Below are positions 6,201-7,313 of a stretch of 7,313 nt of DNA, one piece after another. The position numbers were made by a program, and so were the translations under genes. The DNA comes from CAUZFZ01 sp964431285 (GTDB lineage Bacteria; Planctomycetota; Planctomycetia; Planctomycetales; Planctomycetaceae), in contig CAYSJO010000618.1 of the NCBI GenBank assembly GCA_964431285.1, positions 1-7,313 of the forward strand, written 5' to 3'. Under the pieces are notes generated by a model that was not told the DNA's origin, did no database searches, and saw only the letters and a program-made list of their open reading frames with translations. Each line of letters opens with the position of its first letter. The first letter of the stretch is position 1.

Positions 6201-6205
6201 TCTCC
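6201..6205 (-). promoter_or_regulatory. Ribosome binding site fixing the propeller start
   Basis: GGAGA on the minus strand ends six bases before GTG 6194. A GTG 12 codons further upstream (6230) has no such site, and the later start gives a compact signal peptide. Confidence 0.6.
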
Positions 6206-6255
6206 AGTAGGCAGAAGACCAATGCGTCACTGTTTGTAGACCGGTGCGACCTGGT

Positions 6256-6282
6256 GACCACCCGGGTATCCGGGCGATGGTC
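6256..6282 (-). terminator. Stem-loop between the FabZ-like and propeller genes
   Basis: GACCA-CCCGG (6256-6265) pairs with CCGGG-CGA-TGGTC (6270-6282) around a GTAT loop: ten base pairs with a three-base bulge. It lies in the 114-base gap, 26 bases after the FabZ-like stop. No T-run follows, so it may be a stability or processing element in an operon transcript, or a weak terminator, which would make the propeller gene start its own unit. Confidence 0.4.
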
Positions 6283-6308
6283 CAAATTCTCAGCCCAGTG
6301 CAGTGCTT

Positions 6309-6773
6309 CTACGCCTGTTGCTCAGCCACGACGTCGTCGACGGGCCCATGTGGATCAGTTGCGGTTGTGACAAACTCGAGAGTTGTCGTCGCTTCCCCGT
6401 CGCGCAGGATGCGTCCATTCAGAAAGAACACGTCCTTCACGCGATCCTCGAGCTGCACATGAACGTCGAGTAAGTCTCCCGGACGCACCATCCGCTTGAA
6501 CTTCAACCGGTTCGCTCGGGCGACAACTGGCACTTTCTGATCAGTTGAGACTCCTAGATTCGCAATCAGAATGGCCGACGCCTGGAACGCACACTCGCAC
6601 TGCAGGGCCGCCGGAAATACCGGGAAGTCCGGGTAGTGCCCTGAGAACAGTTCGAGCTTTGGGTCGACGAACTTCCGTGTATGAATGCTCTGACCATCGA
6701 TCGAGACGACGTCATCAACCCACAGATACGGTGGGCGGTTGGGGACCAGATCGAGATAGTCGGACTGGGACAT
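6309..6773 (-). CDS. FabZ-like 3-hydroxyacyl-ACP dehydratase (hotdog fold)
   Basis: A 154-residue hotdog-fold protein, the usual size for FabZ, which removes water from 3-hydroxyacyl-ACP in fatty acid elongation in the cytoplasm. NRPPYLWVDDVVSIDG (12-27) matches the FabZ opening PHRPPFLLVD. SGHYPDFPVFPAAL (44-57) is the catalytic loop with His46, and Glu60 (QCECAFQASA) is 14 residues later, the spacing of the FabZ His-Glu pair. The usual PGVL turn is PAAL here, and the C-terminus ends in an acidic tail. RPGDLLDVHVQLE (98-110) and GRILRDGE (120-127) are also family-like. AAGG lies seven bases before the ATG, a weak ribosome site. It is the first of three leftward genes with the propeller and ferrochelatase. 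Given these divergences it may act on a specialised acyl substrate instead of being the housekeeping FabZ; that is inference. Confidence 0.85.
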   Translation of the reverse strand: MSQSDYLDLVPNRPPYLWVDDVVSIDGQSIHTRKFVDPKLELFSGHYPDFPVFPAALQCECAFQASAILIANLGVSTDQKVPVVARANRLKFKRMVRPGDLLDVHVQLEDRVKDVFFLNGRILRDGEATTTLEFVTTATDPHGPVDDVVAEQQA

Positions 6774-7313
6774 CGAAAGGCCTTATTGGGCGAACGGGCA
6801 ACGTTTTCATAGACGCCTCAATTCGATTGACCACTCGATCTAGGGCGTGCATTCCGTAGTCCCGTTCCCGGCATAGAACCCGTACTGTTGTTTGTAGAAT
6901 CGCATCATGGTCTCCGTGGGAAGTGAAGTCGTGAGCTCGTCCTTCGAGCGTCAAACACTCGAAGACTAAGCCACGTCTCAACCGAGTGCTGAGGCCATGA
7001 TGAGTATCAATCTGATTCTCGGGATCGCCGGAACGCACTCGTCGGGTGCAGTCAACTTGATCTGCGCCCACACGCGTTCGTGCGTCCGGTGGTTGCGACC
7101 TGGGGTACGAACGGAATGCCCGGAACTGCCCCCGGTCCGGTACACCGCCGCAGTTTTGGAAAGTCGTTTCCGCAGTGCTAATTCGAGGCGGCCCGTCCGT
7201 GAGGAATCTCGAAAATCCCAGGGATTGCGTCGGAATTTCGAGCCCACTCGCCTCGGAATCTCGTAGATAAGAAAGTAGAGGGGTACGCTTTTGTTGTTGG
7301 ATCCCTGTGTCTG
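6774..7313. other. 540 bases without a supported gene
   Basis: Open frames of 89 to 118 codons exist on both strands, but none shows a recognisable domain, and the longest, on the minus strand, runs into the start of the FabZ-like gene. The promoter of the leftward genes should lie near 6774-6900; no hexamer pair stands out. Near the right edge, GGAATYTCG occurs three times (7203-7211, 7232-7240, 7255-7263), and AATCCC-A-GGGATT (7214-7226) is a palindrome within them. Confidence 0.4.

Noticed and set aside
6715..7071. 118-codon minus-strand open frame upstream of the FabZ-like gene, considered as a transposase remnant or hypothetical protein
   Set aside because: It overlaps the FabZ-like start by 59 bases, shows no transposase motif, and no flanking inverted repeats or target duplications were seen.

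Overview
The window looks like a piece of a planctomycete chromosome. The evidence is family character: a quinoprotein-like beta-propeller beginning with a signal peptide and a WTQWRGPDRTG motif, a sigma-70 type factor with an altered region 2.4, moderately GC-rich sequence and rather long non-coding gaps. No rRNA, tRNA, CRISPR array or intact transposon was seen. The taxonomic call is inference from resemblance and was not checked by search.

Left part (1-1871). A sigma-70 family factor reads leftward, followed by the first 50 codons of a small membrane protein cut by the window edge. A short divergent promoter region with repeated AACGTT motifs separates the sigma gene from a rightward SRPBCC-fold gene. 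That gene is broken by one in-frame TAA but is otherwise well preserved.

Middle part (1872-3790). After a gap with two good hairpins comes a regulator with a MerR-type helix-turn-helix and a C-terminal B12-binding-like domain of the CarH/LitR type. The conserved Trp and Glu and the Ser and Gly-Gly motifs are present, but the position of the cobalt-ligating His is Tyr. It is followed by an ordered 79-bp element of nested direct and inverted repeats, a 17-bp palindrome and a stand-alone LuxR-type helix-turn-helix protein of 77 residues.

Right part (3791-7313). Three genes read leftward in the order FabZ-like dehydratase, PQQ-like propeller, ferrochelatase. The propeller frame is interrupted by one in-frame TAG. 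The ferrochelatase is of the actinobacterial type with four cysteines suited to a [2Fe-2S] cluster. The last 540 bases hold no gene that can be supported.

How the parts may fit: sigma factor, SRPBCC protein, small membrane protein and CarH/LitR-like regulator are a combination expected of a light- or oxidant-responsive locus, and ferrochelatase controls use of photosensitising porphyrins. That functional link is inference. The strongest observations are the regulator with a substituted cobalamin ligand, two single-stop interruptions in otherwise intact frames, and the structured intergenic element at 3163-3241.
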